The notes under the pieces are model-generated. The model was not told the DNA's origin. It searched no databases and saw only the letters and a program-made list of their open reading frames with translations. Shown one piece after another: positions 35,569 to 48,530 of a stretch of DNA of 64,000 bases. Position numbers and translations under genes: made by a program. The stretch is taken from the NCBI RefSeq assembly GCF_012489685.1, contig NC_080042.1, positions 18,242,150 through 18,306,149 on the forward strand, read 5' to 3'. This stretch comes from Lotus japonicus (lineage: Eukaryota > Streptophyta > Magnoliopsida > Fabales > Fabaceae). The first letter of the stretch is position 1. Every line of letters begins with the position of its first letter.

Positions 35569-36600
35569 CAGTGACACTTGGGAGTATTCCATAAACTCAT
35601 AGGCATCATTCTTCTGCTCTCTCTGCTTTTATCTTTGTTTTTGTATCCAATTGACTATAAGATTGTAACTGGCATGCTGAGGATGAGTTTCTGATGTCGG
35701 CCATGGATTGGGGGATAAGAAAAGAATTTTCAGGAATCGGTATGCATCTGACCTAGATTGTTGTTGTATCCTCTGCTTAGAGTGAGCTGCTAAGAAGGCA
35801 GGCAACGGAAGACAATTAACTTGGGCTAACCTTCATATTTTCTTGAGTTGTGTGGTTGTATAGGTAGCTTTCTCCCTTATTTACTCCTTTTTGCAGTTTA
35901 TATTTTCCATATAAAGATAGTGTGATTGCGTTGGTTCAGGTTTTTTAATATCTCTGTAAACAGATCAAGATCTAAGCTTATTCAGTTGTGTAAGTTTATA
36001 GTTTCAAGTTGATTACAAATCTATATTTGAGTGAAGCGCAACAAAGTTGAAGCAAAAATAGTTTTTTTCCTTTTTGGCCCGTGTTTCATTAATCAATCTT
36101 CTACGGTAAATATCGCATACATTATTTTGAAATTTAAAAAATAAAAATTGATGCAAATATTTACGAAAAGTACTATTTGCACTACTCTTGCAGATAAACA
36201 TTTATAAATGATATTATTTCTTTTCTTTTTAACTTTCAGAATTTCAATTTTTGGAAGTGTAAATTATTTCCGTAACTTTCGGAAATATATAATTGTACTT
36301 TTAGCTCTAGAAGAAAAAATAATTGACACTTTCAGGCCTATAATTGATACTTTATGTCCAGGATTGAACAACCTGGAACATGAGATCAATCTCTGATACC
36401 AAATTAGAAATTGAAAGGCCTATACTCAACCATAAAAACTAGCTCAAGAGTTGAGGTTTGCACAACCCTTATAAAAGCTAGTATAATTCGTAAGAAAATT
36501 TATTTTTTAAAAGTTGAAGTTCTAGAAAAGAATTTACAATTCTAGAACTTAAAGTTCAGTGACACTTGCTTCTGGAATTTCGATTTTCAAAAGTGTTGAA
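35569..36600. other. MAP70 3' UTR and intergenic DNA
   Basis: The first part (to about 36000) is probably MAP70 3' UTR. No clear poly(A) signal could be chosen. The remainder is AT-rich without genes. Confidence 0.45.
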
Positions 36601-36608
36601 AAAAAAGG

Positions 36609-36772
36609 ATTGGGATCCTCTCCATCCCAAAATCCTCTCCAGCCTCTACGACTCATTTATAGCCATAGATTAAAGTAATTAATGATTGAGGTGAAAAAAA
36701 TAATTTAAACACTAAATTTTTTTAAGTGTGGTATACACTGCTGGACCGTCCAGCAGCTGGAGAGGATTCACA
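36609..36772. repeat. Possible small MITE (CCTCTCCA ends)
   Basis: ATCCTCTCCATCC near the left and GGAGAGGATTCA near the right are inverted, with TGGACGGTCC-type internal symmetry. The boundaries and any target duplication are unclear. Confidence 0.35.
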
Positions 36773-36929
36773 TAGAAAAAAAAATATGTGGAAGAAACTT
36801 GTTATAGTTTTGGAAGTTAAGGTTCTTTCAGTATTTTTTTTTTTCCACTTCTAGAATCTAATTTAGATTGAAGCTCTTCTAGAAGTTGAACTTTTGCTAG
36901 AACTTTTCTTAAGGAAGTTGAAACACTCT

Positions 36930-37625
36930 TAAGTGTTCATCGGATCAGATCCGATCCGATCAAACCGGCGAACTGAACCTAGCCAAAACAATTGGATCGG
37001 TTTTTTGTGTCAACCCGGGGTCTTAACGAGCCAGGAAAATATGAACCAAACCCGGCTCGCTACGAGCTCGCGGGTTGACAGGCTGACTCGCGGGTTGAGT
37101 GAAATAAATATAAAAAATAGCGAAATTTGACTAGAAATTGTTTAAAATGTTATAAAAAATAATTTCAAAAAAATACTTATAGAAATTGGTATCAACTCAT
37201 AAAAAAAGGTTTATCAACGCAATTATTTTTATCTCACATTTGAAATATAGAAAAAGAATTTAGTTTACAGGATTTAAGAACACAATTATTTTACTGTCAC
37301 ATTTAAAATGAGATAAATAATATAATAACAATAAATAAAACATAAAAAATTGATTCAAATTAAAAGAAATTAAAATTTCCATTTTTCTATCTAAAATTAA
37401 TCCATAAAACTAACCTGGAATTAAAGAGAAATAAAATAATTTTTTTAATGAAAATAACTATGACCCGACAGGTTGGCTCGCTTGACCCGTCTAACCGGCG
37501 GGTTAAACGAGCCGGGTTGCACTAACCCAAGTTCTTTTCGAGCTGGAATTTAACCAACCCAACCCGGCTCATTTAGCCAACCCGTCGAGCTGGCCCGCGG
37601 GTTGAAACCCATATTGACAGCTCTA
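36930..37625. mobile_element. Probable hAT-type relic with GGGTTGAC subterminal repeats
   Basis: Two clusters (36940-37100 and 37465-37600) are dense in CCCGGCTCG, GCGGGTTGA and GACCCG motifs in both orientations, separated by AT-rich DNA. The right end reads as the complement of TTAGAGCTGTCAATATGGGT, a common hAT-like terminus. The left end and the 8-bp duplication could not be found. Confidence 0.4.
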
Positions 37626-37639
37626 ACTATATCTGTGAA

Positions 37640-38590
37640 TAAAAGCTTTTTTTTAATCACAAAGCTCATGTATTGGAAATAAAGAGGGCCTCAATCTGAA
37701 CAACAAAACAAACTGCAAACTGCAAATAGGATAAAAATAAATCTAAACAGTTTTCATGTTTTTTCAGTAGCAGATTCAACACAGTGCCAAATTCCCTTTG
37801 GTATAATACTTAAAATTCATTGAGTAGCAAGTAGTTTTGAATATTGAAATTAAAAGAACAAAATTGATCACAAAAATTAAATGCAAATGATTTTCCCCAA
37901 AACTTTTCATCATCTCCAAGGTGTAAAACAAATGTACAGAGAGGAAGAAGGTGCTCAGAAAGATCAATGAATGGTTGAGAAAAGTAATCATCATGGGTAA
38001 ATATAGATTTATCCATCAAATTAACGAGATTATTTATCTAATCATCATAGCACCTTCTCCCCAGTTCACAATTTCAACTCAACAACAACAACAAACAGCG
38101 CAAATACCTGCATACGAAGGGAAGGCAAGGCGAGGCGAGGCGAGGTCTAAAGGAGTAGGAATCTATCTATAACTTTATTAAAACAGTACAGGTTATAAGC
38201 CTTGGTTGCTTATGTGTCGGCTCCTGAATAATCAGATTTTTTGATTGGTTGAAATTTTTAGTGGAAATTCTAGGTGTCTTTCTCAGAGTTCTTTCCTCCA
38301 TTCCCTGGAAACGTGTCATTTCCTCTTTTTTTTCTGACCTTTAATTCCAAATTAATTCTTTTTATGGGTTTCCTAAAAAAATGGTTCATATTCCGTTTTC
38401 TCCCTACATTAATCCTTCATTCTCACTGTTTTCTCACTCCCATTTTATTTTTTATTAAATCCTTTTCTAATTAACCCCAAATTCTTTCCTCTCTCTTATC
38501 TTTCATCTGATCTTTTTATTTTTCAATTTCCCTGTATATCCTCACTTCAATTTAATGGAATTTCAAATAAACAAATCTGTTTTCAATCAA
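37640..38590. other. Intergenic DNA without recognised gene
   Basis: Only a short GCGAG repeat (about 38121-38145) stands out. The small frames show no domain. Confidence 0.45.
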
Positions 38591-38998
38591 CTAGTTTTTA
38601 ACCCGTGCCTTGCACGGGGGAATTTAATTTTGGATTTATTTTTTTTAATTTTTATTAATCAATTAATATCTTTTTTTATTTATTATATATAGGTATTTGG
38701 TTTATTTTTCTTTTTTGCACATTTGTGGTGTAGGTTATTTTTTTTTGCAAAGTAATGTGTTTAAGGGTCGAAAACACATTTAAATTGACGTATGCACAAA
38801 GATTTGGAAACATAAAATGATTTATTGAATATTTTAGTAACATGGTCAATATACGAAAAAAAAGTCAAAATGTTTGAAAGTGAGCACCGAGGTCAATTTA
38901 CCAAAAAAAAAAAAAAAATTCTCAACGTAGGTAAAGACATAAAAGTGAAAGTTTAACACCAAAGCTATTTATTTGCAAACAATCTTAAGGAAATGCAA

Positions 38999-41900
38999 CT
39001 AAGTCTTTGAAACCTTAATCTTTTTCAACATTTCTGCATCTTTACTTTGAACAACTTCTGTTATGGAACCATCGTCTGAACGACGTTTAATAGGTGTGTT
39101 GGAGTCTTCAACTATAGCTGGAGGTGTGTTTTGTTTACCACTTTTAGTGATTACCTGCAAAACAAACCTATTTTATAATAGTGATGACCAATGTCTAAAC
39201 CAAACCTATTTTACAATAGTGATGACCAATACCTCAGTCGGAGATTTTACATTGGCTTAATTGTAGTTTTTGTCCCTGATGTATACCCCTTGTGCAATTT
39301 TGGTCCCTTTTGTTTAAAACGAGCAATTTTGGTCCACCAAAGATCTGGACGTGACAATTGGGTCCTTCCGTTAGTTGCTGTTCAATTCCTAACGGAATAT
39401 TCTTTTCTAGATTCCTTTATACTAATTTCACCACCAAAAATGACACATCAGTAAATAAATAAAACAAAAAAACAAACTAAATAAAGCAAATTAATTAAAA
39501 ACTAAAATTAAATCACATTGAACCCTAATCCTAAATATCTAACATCTCAGTTCAGAACCTCCAGCCCACAACCACCGTTGCTCCTAACTCCCCTAAATTC
39601 TTCTCAATCCAACAACCAACGCATCAAGCCGATCCGGACATGGCCTCTTTTCCTCCGCCTTTGAGCATGTCCATCTTCCTCCTCTTCATCTTCACACACG
39701 AAGAGAGAGAAAGCTAGATCAAGAGTGGATGAAGGTGAGTCTCCAGATCGAGGTTGTCTTTGGAGCGGTGGTGCGCCTCCCGAAAGAGAAAAAGCCAAAT
39801 CCATGTTGTCTCTTGAACGGTGGTGCGTCTCCAGATCGAAGAGGGAGAAGGGGAAATGGTCGTGGAAGGGGAAGAGGCTTCGCCGCAGCCACCGCATGTC
39901 TTCCTCCACCGTCTCCATATCTCTTCTTCTTTTTCCCTCTCTCTTTGTGTCGATCTTGTTTCACTTAGCTTTGTCGATTGGGCATGGGGAGAAACTTGGT
40001 GATCTGGGTAAGGCAGATGTTTGTGGGGTGGGTTTCTGAGTAATATGTAGAGGTTTTGGGTGTTTTGGGGCAAGTGACGTTAAATTCTGGGTTAGATTTG
40101 TTGAAACTAACATGAAGATGAAGATGATGTTGTTATTTCTTGACTTTTTATTATTTTTTGGATTTGGGTGAAGGAAGGGGAAAAATTGATTTTTGTTTAT
40201 GGAATTTCTATAGCCTTCTTGTTGATTCTGGATTTTTTGTTGCTTCTCAATTTTTTCCAGATTTTTGTTGTTGTTGCTTGCAATTACTGCATTGTCCACA
40301 CTTGAATTACAGTGTTTGTGAGAGGGGTTATCACTTATTGGAGGAAGCTCTTGCTGATCATCAGAACATATCAGATTTTGTTGTTGTTGTTGTTGATTCA
40401 TCTGAGATGAAGGTGGAGGGTGATTAGGGATTAATGATTTAATTAGAATTAAAGTTAAATAAATTGTTTTTTTAAAGAATTTTTATTAATTTTTAGTTTT
40501 ATTATGTGGAGTCTAAGTGTTAAAATGTGTGAGCGCCACATCATTAATGAGCGCCACGTATGCAAATTCTGTTTGAAATTGAACGGAAACTAACGGAAGG
40601 ACCCAATTGTCACGTCCTAATCTTTGAGGTACTAAAATTGCTCCTTTTAAACAAAGGGGACCAAAATTGCACAAGAGGTATAGATCAGGGACGAAAACTG
40701 CAATTAAGCCTTTTACATTTGAATTGGAAATATCAGAAATCATGATGTAGATATAAATAACCATTATGAATTTAAAACGTGTATCAAAATCTTTTTTTTC
40801 CTATTATAACGTTATGAATTTAAAGCAATTAAATTCAATGAAAGAGTATAAGAGTTTATGGTCTAATTAAAATGATATTTTATCTCACTATTCATGTGTT
40901 GTTAATTTTCCATAATAGGTGATTATTAAATTAGTTTAATAAGTATTTAAGTTTGTAGTTAGTGTTTAAAAATCTCTAACTCCATGAATTTTTTATTTAA
41001 AACGCATTTTTGTTTAGTGTAATCCTAACATTATATGTTTATTTACTAATTTAATAGTTTATTCATGAATACTAAGTTAATAATATAATAAGTAATTGTT
41101 TTATTTAATTAAAACGTTGTATGAAAATCAATGTCTGTTTTTTTTAATAAAAAAAAAGTCTAATAAATTAAATTAAAAGTGATGAGAACATACTGATCTG
41201 CAAGTAACCAAATTTTTAATACTTGTGCTTGGGAAAAGCGTCAGGAACTCATCTTTTTCAGTAACGTTTAATCTTTCAATCATAACGTTCATTACTTGAG
41301 TATGAACTGCGTCACACTCAAATAATGTTCGAAGAAACAAAAATTATGTTGTTATTTGTCATCTAAATTTGTTCAAAGTAATATGAAATCCATAGTACAT
41401 ATATACCTTTCTCTGTAGAACACTGCTTGTGGAATGTCAGGATTGAACATTACTTTAGTGCAGTTTAACCCAGCAATTAGTTTATATACCCTTGGAAAAA
41501 ATATTAGCAATCGATCATAAGTTTAAGTTTAAACATGTTGATTTATTATATAGAAGTTTATGTTTGTTTGTTGCTCAAAATAATTAAATGTATCTTGATG
41601 AATTGTTACAACTCTGAGCAATATGATAATCACAACATGTTTGTTGTCCTTTTGAATTTAGAGGTGCATCCAATTCGTCGACAAATTGGCCGTATAAAAA
41701 ACATTTAATTTTTTTGCTGGAAAAAAATTAAATAAAAGTTGTTAACTTTCTTCTGTAGGAATTTATATAAATTAATAATACTAATTTTTTTATTGATAAA
41801 AGAAAATTTACCCTTGAGATTCAAGTTCAATGTCTCTGCTCTACGTATGGACTCTATTCCGCTCAAATCCATTGTAATTTCCAATGTGCGTTACTTCGCC

Positions 41901-42500
41901 CATAACATCTGTTTTAATGGTAATATCAATACATGAAAGTGTTGATGTATTTGAAGTTATTTAAATGAAGGTCAATATTTACATACCAACTAAGAACCGT
42001 TCGTCAAAGTCAGGATTTAGAATTTCTTGCACGTTGTCAAATATCATATCACGCACAGGAAACACATATTTATTATATGGAATCATCCTTGTTCTACTTT
42101 GCAAGTGTATCTTGTAGATATGCCTAGATGCACTAAGACCTCGGAAATTATGTCATACCCAGAATATTCAAAACGGTATACCAAACCTTCCGTGATTCTG
42201 TTGGCAAAACGTTCATGAAGGTTACGCGTACACTCTGCATGGATTGTTTGACCTTAGAAATGAAGGAGTTTCATATGAATTTATGTATGTGAATTAAATT
42301 AAAATACAATTACATATTTAATAATAGCAAAATTGTTTCTGGTTTACATACTTTTCGATCCATCAACAACAAATTATAGAACGAACCATCGTGTCCTTCC
42401 TCCTCTTCTTCATCAAACCACGCCTTATTACTCGAACGACAATAGTCCAATCATGTACTAAAGGAGTCAGTTGGTCAAGTAGGTTATAATTCAGATTCAT
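38999..42500 (-). pseudogene. Helitron-borne RPA1-like (OB-fold) gene relic
   Basis: An ATG at 42500-42498 starts MNLNYNLLDQLTPLVHDW, then VVRVI. A one-base shift restores WFDEEEE before a GT donor at about 42352. Further exon-like blocks on the minus strand read GQTIHAECTRN (about 42250), VYRFEYSGYD, NPDFDERFLVG, DVMGEVTHIGNYNGFE (about 41900), GQFVDELDAPLN (about 41690) and LNCTKVMFNPDIPQAVFYRE (about 41480). They follow the order of plant replication protein A 70-kDa OB-folds. A last exon ends at the stop 39001-38999 after KKIKVSKT. The gene is interrupted by the Mutator-like element and by frameshifts. In Helitrons such proteins are thought to bind single-stranded DNA. Confidence 0.65.
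39254..40710. mobile_element. Mutator-like element with long TIRs, TSD TTTTACATT
   Basis: The element is 1457 bp with inverted repeats of about 145 bp starting GGCTTAATTG(T/C)AGTTTT. Perfect 9-bp flanks TTTTACATT lie at 39245-39253 and 40711-40719. The interior has short direct repeats (GGTGGTGCG(T/C)CTCC near 39767 and 39822) and several overlapping frames of about 100 codons on both strands, none with a known domain. It sits inside the Helitron RPA1-like gene. Confidence 0.88.
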
Positions 42501-42509
42501 GATGCAATA

Positions 42510-43540
42510 AAGTTTTGAAGATGAAAACTAACGTCTGTTGATTTTGGCCTGAACTTCTGTATCAAAGGAGATGTATACGAAGGTATATATATATATAGAC
42601 TTATTGCTCTTCTGTGATTCCTAATTGATTTTGTTTTGATTTATTATTATTTTTTGTTGAAGCTTGAATTTTTATTAGTATAAGTTGAGTTTTTTTAAAA
42701 ATTTAATGCGTTTTTCAATTTTTTACTTGATCCGAATTTTTAATTTATGTATGTAGGTTTTATTTACTTAATTAACGCACATAATTTTGTATAATTAATG
42801 TATATAATCAAGTAATTGTAATTAAGGAATTATTACTAAGTTGTTGCTTGACTTTTTAAAAATAAATCGATGTCATTAATGTACTTAATTGTGATGGATG
42901 AATTTTGAAATTAAATCAATGTTATTAATTTTGTTTTTTTAATTATAATTTAAAAATATTTTAATTCGATTTTCCTAAATAGCAGTCAACGGTTTTAAGG
43001 AAAGATATTTTTAAGGAATATTTGTTAAAAATAATTGAATGTAATTAAGGCAGTTAGACTATTTTGTTATTTTGAATTTAATGTACTTTATCACGTTATT
43101 AATGCAATAAATTTGGTATTTTTTAATAAATATGATTTTTTTTACGCATTAAAGGTTGAAAAATACCTTTATTTAAAATTTAATTTTTTAAATGCTAAAT
43201 ATCATAAATGCGCTTGATTATTTATTGACTTGAAGTTAATGCAGAAAAAAATCATTAAATGCGTGACTAAAACACATAAATGTGTGTGATTATTTAAGGA
43301 ATAAAAGTGAATGTAGGAAAAAGTCATCAAAATGCGTTTATTAATTTGTAATGTGAGAATTTATGATTTTTAATCACTCCTTTAATTTATTTATTTATTA
43401 TTAAATTCGTAGTGTAATATGTTTCAATACGATTGTTCAACAATATTTTTGGACAATTAGTAAAGAAGCAAAACGTATAAAGAAAACCAATAAATTTGTG
43501 ATGCCTCATAAATTTTACCGTCATACAAATTACATAAAAT
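42510..43540. other. AT-rich Helitron interior
   Basis: This is the spacer between the RPA1-like relic and the helicase. A TA repeat lies near 42585-42597. No coding motif is seen. Confidence 0.45.
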
Positions 43541-43549
43541 TCAGAATTA

Positions 43550-44803
43550 TTTAGGATAGACTTATCGGAAATTGACGTCTTTCAAACTTAAACGGGTAAC
43601 CTGAGACAGATGGAACCATGTCCATTCTTGGAATGAAAATGTCTTCTCCAATGTTGGTTCATGTTATTACAGTGACCTTTATAACATTTGTTCCAAGATC
43701 AGCCACTATTAGCCGCGTTCCATTGCATAAACCGACTGCTTGATGTGTATTTCTCAATAGCATTATCAGAGCACCTTCCTTCAATATAATTTTGTGATTT
43801 GGTATTCCTGCCTCATAAATTTAAGAATTATGTAGTAAACCACTCTGATTGTAGTTCAGTGTCCTCGTCAGATTTTCAAGTGCTATATGAGGTTAAGTAC
43901 TCTATTGTATTACCTGGTAGTAAATCAAGCATAAAATAATTAACCTTCTCAACACATTCCAGTGTAGGACACAATATGCATCGTTCTTCAAAAAACTTTT
44001 CAGTCTTCATGTTATGCACCAAATTGGGATATGCAAAATCAACCAGGTCAAGAAGTGGATTTTCACTATCCTGTATCAAAAGATCTTCAGGAATTTCAAT
44101 ATCTGATTCACCACGCTCATTTGATTCGAAATCACCATCTCCGATTTTGAGAATCCAGTCAGCAAATTCATTAATTTCTGTTGCAAGCTCTGGTGAACCT
44201 GTTGTGCGTAATCTCATGTTTTTAGTGAGCTTTAAAAATTTACAGTATTTCCAAAGATCAGAAGAATTTACTGTAGCAGATACAATGCCTTGTCTTCCAC
44301 CTTTTGGAATGACTAGAAGAATTTGTCTGAAGTCACCACCAAGAACTACAACTTTACCGCCAAATGGTTTGTCCATGTTGCTTTCATCTTCTTGTCTCAT
44401 GATATCGCGCAAAGTCCTATCAAGTGCCTGAAAAAAATTCTTATTTAACATAGGAGCTTCATCCCAAAAGATCTTGGCACGGATCAGTAAATTTTCCCTT
44501 AAACTACCTTGTTTGATGTTGCAAGTAGTTGTTTCATCGGTTTGCAATGGAATGCAAACTCTGGAATGTGCTGTTCTACGACCCGGCAACAACATAGAAG
44601 CTATACCACTTGAAGCAACATTCAGAACAATCATACCCATTGAACGGATGGCTGCAGATAATATATTCCAGACAAAATTTTTGCCAGTTCCTCCTAATCC
44701 ATACTAAAAGAAAAATCTGCCACTATCAGACAACACTGATTGCATTATATTGTCATATACACCCTTCTGTTCTGCTGTCATCATTGTTAGATAGGATGCA
44801 TGT
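43550..44803 (-). pseudogene. Helitron PIF1-like helicase, C-terminal part
   Basis: The minus strand encodes Walker A GGTGK (within 44703-44680), VASSGIASMLLPG, TAHSR, a Walker B-like WDEAPM, KVVVLGGDFRQIL and LTKNMRL. These are the signatures of Helitron PIF1 helicases. An in-frame TAG at 44706-44704, just before the Walker A loop, sits where a residue is expected after FFF. Beyond the stop near 43876, further helicase text can be read to about 43550 (KSDEDTELQSEWFTT, then LLRN and LCNGTRL). In active elements the enzyme unwinds DNA for rolling-circle transposition. This copy is dead. Confidence 0.85.
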
Positions 44804-47800
44804 TGTAAGACCCAAGATTTTAAGCTTAGAATAAGTGGAAGAGATTTCCATTTACGATTAGGCTTGATGTATCGTGAAAGGAAACCTGAACAAGAGTTTA
44901 CCAAATGAAATAAATTTATGAAGGAGAAAGTTCAGGAAAAGTCAAAGGATCGTATCGAAGTCGATAAAAGTTATAGCACGATCGTTATACGCTTAAACCT
45001 AGGTTAGAAACCCTAATATATAGCTAATTTTCATTTATAGGCACGATGGAAGTTAATTCCAAAAAATCTTCAGAGAAATGTTAGAACTTCTCTTTTTCCA
45101 TATATCACAATCGTTTCGAGGCGAAACTCTAGGATCTACGAACGTCCGATTCCAATCATCGGAAGTTTGCCGAAACCGGGTCCCTGGTATTTCAAAACCC
45201 TAGAATCACCCGACTATGGGGACTTTATCTATTCAGAGCTTCAAATGAATATTCTACACGCGTACACCCATTTCTCTTGATGATTTCAATCTTTCTTCCG
45301 AAGGAAGTTTTCTATTCCGACATTCGATGCAAAAAGCAACTTATCGGGTAAAATAGTTTTATACCGACTATGCATTAGTTGCCAAAAATACAAGGAGACC
45401 TCTTTATAGTTTTGGAATTCTTTTGCCAAAACATATCTATTAATTCACGGAGAATGACGCCGGAAAAATCAGATTCGCGAAACTTTCATTTTCCCGCGAA
45501 TTTCCAACCTTTATATATAGCAAAGAAAGGAAGAAAAACTCAAATTTTCCTCCATTTTCTCTCTCAAAGCCGCGAGTTCACCAAGGAAGAAGGAGAAGAA
45601 GATTTTGTTCAATCCTTGCTTGATCGTTGATTAATCAGTTGCTGCTTCAAGGTTTCGAGGTATAGTCGCTAATCCTTACCTCTGATCGCTTTTTCCATAG
45701 CTTTTCTGTAGAGTTTTCTGAGCGGATAGTTTATGGGTTTTTGCAAAACTATCCTGAATCTTTCATTTCTGATTCTAAACCTCTTCTATATGTGCCCAAG
45801 ATCACTTCTGCCGGATTAGATTTTCCGTTATGTCGCCGGAATTCCGCCGGAATCAATTTTAGCCTTAAATACCCATTTTTGGAGTTTTTGAGGTAAAGCT
45901 TCAACCTTTAGGCTAAAAACTATCGCCTTAGCTTAGTGTTAGTAGGATTAGTTGTCATAAACGTCGTTAGTAACGTCCCTGCAAAATTTGGTTTTTGGGA
46001 TTTCAGTTTTGAAATTTCTAAGTTAAAAATCATGACCAAAATACCCCTGCGACAGTTTTTGATCCGATAATTTTTCCGAGTTCAGAATACCCTTAGTTAC
46101 GGCTTATGAAAGCATAGGAACCAAGTTTGATCGAAGAAAAATCGAGCCCCACAATTGTGAAAAGTGGCCGAGCCCTATAGAGGAGGAGGGGGAAAATTCC
46201 TTTTCCGAAAACTTGTCCTTTCGCGCTAGATTATCGTACCTCGGAGTATGAACTACTTCGTGTAACCTTAGTGAGCATTGATAGCTTAGTTTCCGATAGA
46301 TTTTGATAGAATTCTGTGGTTTTACTTTAAAGGTTCTTTTGAAGAATTTCCTGAAGATCAAGGAGCTCATTGTGAAGGAACGTTTGAGGAGAACGCTGGA
46401 ATAACTAGAGGTAAGAGAAACTTACCTTACTAGCTAATGCTTTAGGTGTCGACGCATTCGACTTGATTTACTGTTTATGCACTTGTTTGTGTATGATTGG
46501 GAAAATGTTTTCTGAGGCTTCGGCTGACAATGTAGATGATTCATCTACTGAATGTTTTTGGAGATTGACTTACATGCTATGTGCTATGTGGGTAATCTAG
46601 GATGTGTGGTGCATGCCTTATATGCTAAGTGCTATGTGGTTATTGCTTATTATGTTGATATATGACATGTTGATTGGTGGTGCTGAGTTATTTATGCTTT
46701 AGCAATGAAATCTGAGTTTCTGAATAGTGAGAATAGCGGGCAGGTCATGCCGATTTTATTTTGAGAGTTTTGGGGAAAGTTTGATAGGACGAATGAGATT
46801 CGGGCCTTGTTATGGTGTTTTATGGATCGAGACATTCTCTGGAGTCTTTTGGGGATTTGGAGATCCCGAGAACTTATAAGAATTGCGATAAGGCTAAAAG
46901 GATATTATTTTGTGAAGAAAACTCATAAGACCTTAAACAACCTCTAAATCTTTAAGTAATGATAATAATCTCGAAGGAAGCTTAGGAGTCGAATCTTAGT
47001 TTTGGAAAAACGAGAAGTGTCGTCGGATCCAAGTGTTGAGATATTGAGAGGTTTTGAGTATGTTGATACTCTTGTGCTCTGGGAGCAGTTGGGTTGTTGG
47101 GCTATCTGAGAGATAAGCCGGGAAACGGGTAGTTTCCGAGCATGTTGATGCTCTTTGCTCGTTGAGCAGTGTTGACCATCGGATAGAGATGAGTCGGATG
47201 ATTTGGAGATCATCATGAGACACAGTTTATGCCTTCGGGTACAGTTTATGCCTTCGGGTACAGTTTATGCCTTCGGGTACAGTTTATGCCTTCGGGTACA
47301 GTTTATACCTTCGGGTAATTCGGACATCGACGGGGGATATGATCGACCGTGAGATTAGGATCGACCTGTTGATTGTCGGGCATAGCGGAGGGAAAAGTCG
47401 ACCCGCAGGGTTAGGACTGATCCGGCTATGTCAAGGTTGTAAGTGACACTCGGGGGTTATGGTCGACACAATGCCAGTGTTAGGACCGACTCAAACGTGC
47501 CCAGCCTACTCTTTCTGGAACCGTCGAGAGTGACGTTGCATTGACATATCATGCACTCTAATTGTATCGTTATGTGTTTTGATGAGTTGATGTTGATAAA
47601 CATCGTTATGTGTTTTGATGAGTAGATGTTGATAGATATCGTTATGTGCTTTGATGATGGAATTGTACTAGAGTGTTGATAACATGCTATGTTTAAACCT
47701 TAGGGTAGACAATGCAGAACTTATATGTATATAGACAACATATATATATATACCCCTTATACTTTATCTGGTGTCTTGTATTCTCTATCCTATATTCCGT

Positions 47801-48342
47801 AAGTTGACCCTTGCACGTGCTACCTGTGTTTGGGGGGCTATGTATGCCCTTTTTGTCAGATGTCGTTGGTGGATTCTTCCGTGATTCCTCGTCGTTCGGG
47901 GAAGACCCAGAGCGAAATGACTACTATTGAGCCTTCGACGTGGACCCGGACTTCATGCATGACCAGATGGGAGTCGATGATGGAAGTATGGGGGATGGGT
48001 GATTAGAGTCTATTAAGGTTGGGTGTTAGTGTCCTAGCTCTGACTTATTCTTATTTTTGAGGGCTTGTGTTGCTGACACTTGACCTAACATTTTGGGATT
48101 GTACATTTTGCCTACGGGCGTTACACTTTTCTACTTTCCGTCATTGGAGGTTACTCGTGACGAGGTCGCTACTTACAGCGGGGGATGTTATATATATTGT
48201 ATATTAGATCTGTTACCTTTCGCATTTGGGTTTTATCTATTTCAGTCTTGTCTTAGTTATTATCAAAAAAAAATATTTACGTTTTTCCGCATTAAGTTTA
48301 TTTTGGTTACTAAAGTGACGCCACCGAAATCGGGGTGTTACA
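44804..48342. mobile_element. Solo LTR (3.5 kb, gypsy-like), TSD CATGT
   Basis: It begins TGTAAGACCCAAG and ends GGGGTGTTACA (TG...CA). Perfect 5-bp duplications CATGT lie at 44799-44803 and 48343-48347. It splits the Helitron helicase, and the reading frame resumes on the far side. At 3539 bp it is long for an LTR; the terminal words resemble Tekay/Del-type chromovirus LTRs of legumes (inference). It holds five copies of a 19-bp unit at 47222-47316. No gag-pol is present; internal frames of 60-90 codons are not genes. A related LTR starts at 63893. Confidence 0.8.
47222..47316. repeat. 19-bp tandem repeat, five copies
   Basis: ACAGTTTATGCCTTCGGGT is repeated five times, with one substitution in the last copy, inside the 3.5-kb solo LTR. 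Confidence 0.95.
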
Positions 48343-48347
48343 CATGT

Positions 48348-48530
48348 TTATTTGTCATTTCTTCTTTGTTGTAGTTAAGCTCACCTACTATGAACTTGTT
48401 TTGAAACTGTTCCACATCATAAAAAATTGGATAGGGCAGACAACTATGTTCCTTTAGAGATTTGCCATTTCTTTGAAGTATTTTCTCTATCTCAGCCAAA
48501 CACAAATTTTGTAACTGATCATCTTCAATA
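48348..48530 (-). pseudogene. Helitron PIF1-like helicase, N-terminal part
   Basis: The minus strand reads EDDQLQNLCLAEIEKILQ, then LPYP and NYNKEEM. These are typical of the region just before the helicase core. Its end at 48348 meets the solo LTR, and the next residues (SYLTMMTAEQKGVYD) are found at 44803 on the other side. Confidence 0.7.

Larger units (their letters stand above)
38591..48530 (-). mobile_element. Decayed autonomous-type Helitron with nested insertions
   Basis: The 3' end on the minus strand is at 38591: CTAG preceded by AAAAA and a perfect hairpin CCCGTGC/GCACGGG (38602-38618), with T following. Going upstream come RPA1-like exons (38999-42500) and a PIF1-like helicase (43550-48530). 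The gene order Helicase then RPA toward the 3' end is that of plant Helitrons. Insertions inside are the Mutator-like element 39254-40710 and the solo LTR 44804-48342. I found no Rep/HUH nuclease motif and no 5' end, so the upstream limit is a minimum. Confidence 0.7.

Noticed and set aside
39604..40427. Overlapping frames of about 80-146 codons on both strands
   Set aside because: All are inside the Mutator-like element, are low in complexity and have no shared domain; captured gene sequence cannot be shown without a search.
44804..48342. Complete LTR retrotransposon
   Set aside because: No second LTR start is present inside, and there is no polymerase, integrase or gag motif; the outer TG...CA ends with a 5-bp duplication fit a single long LTR.
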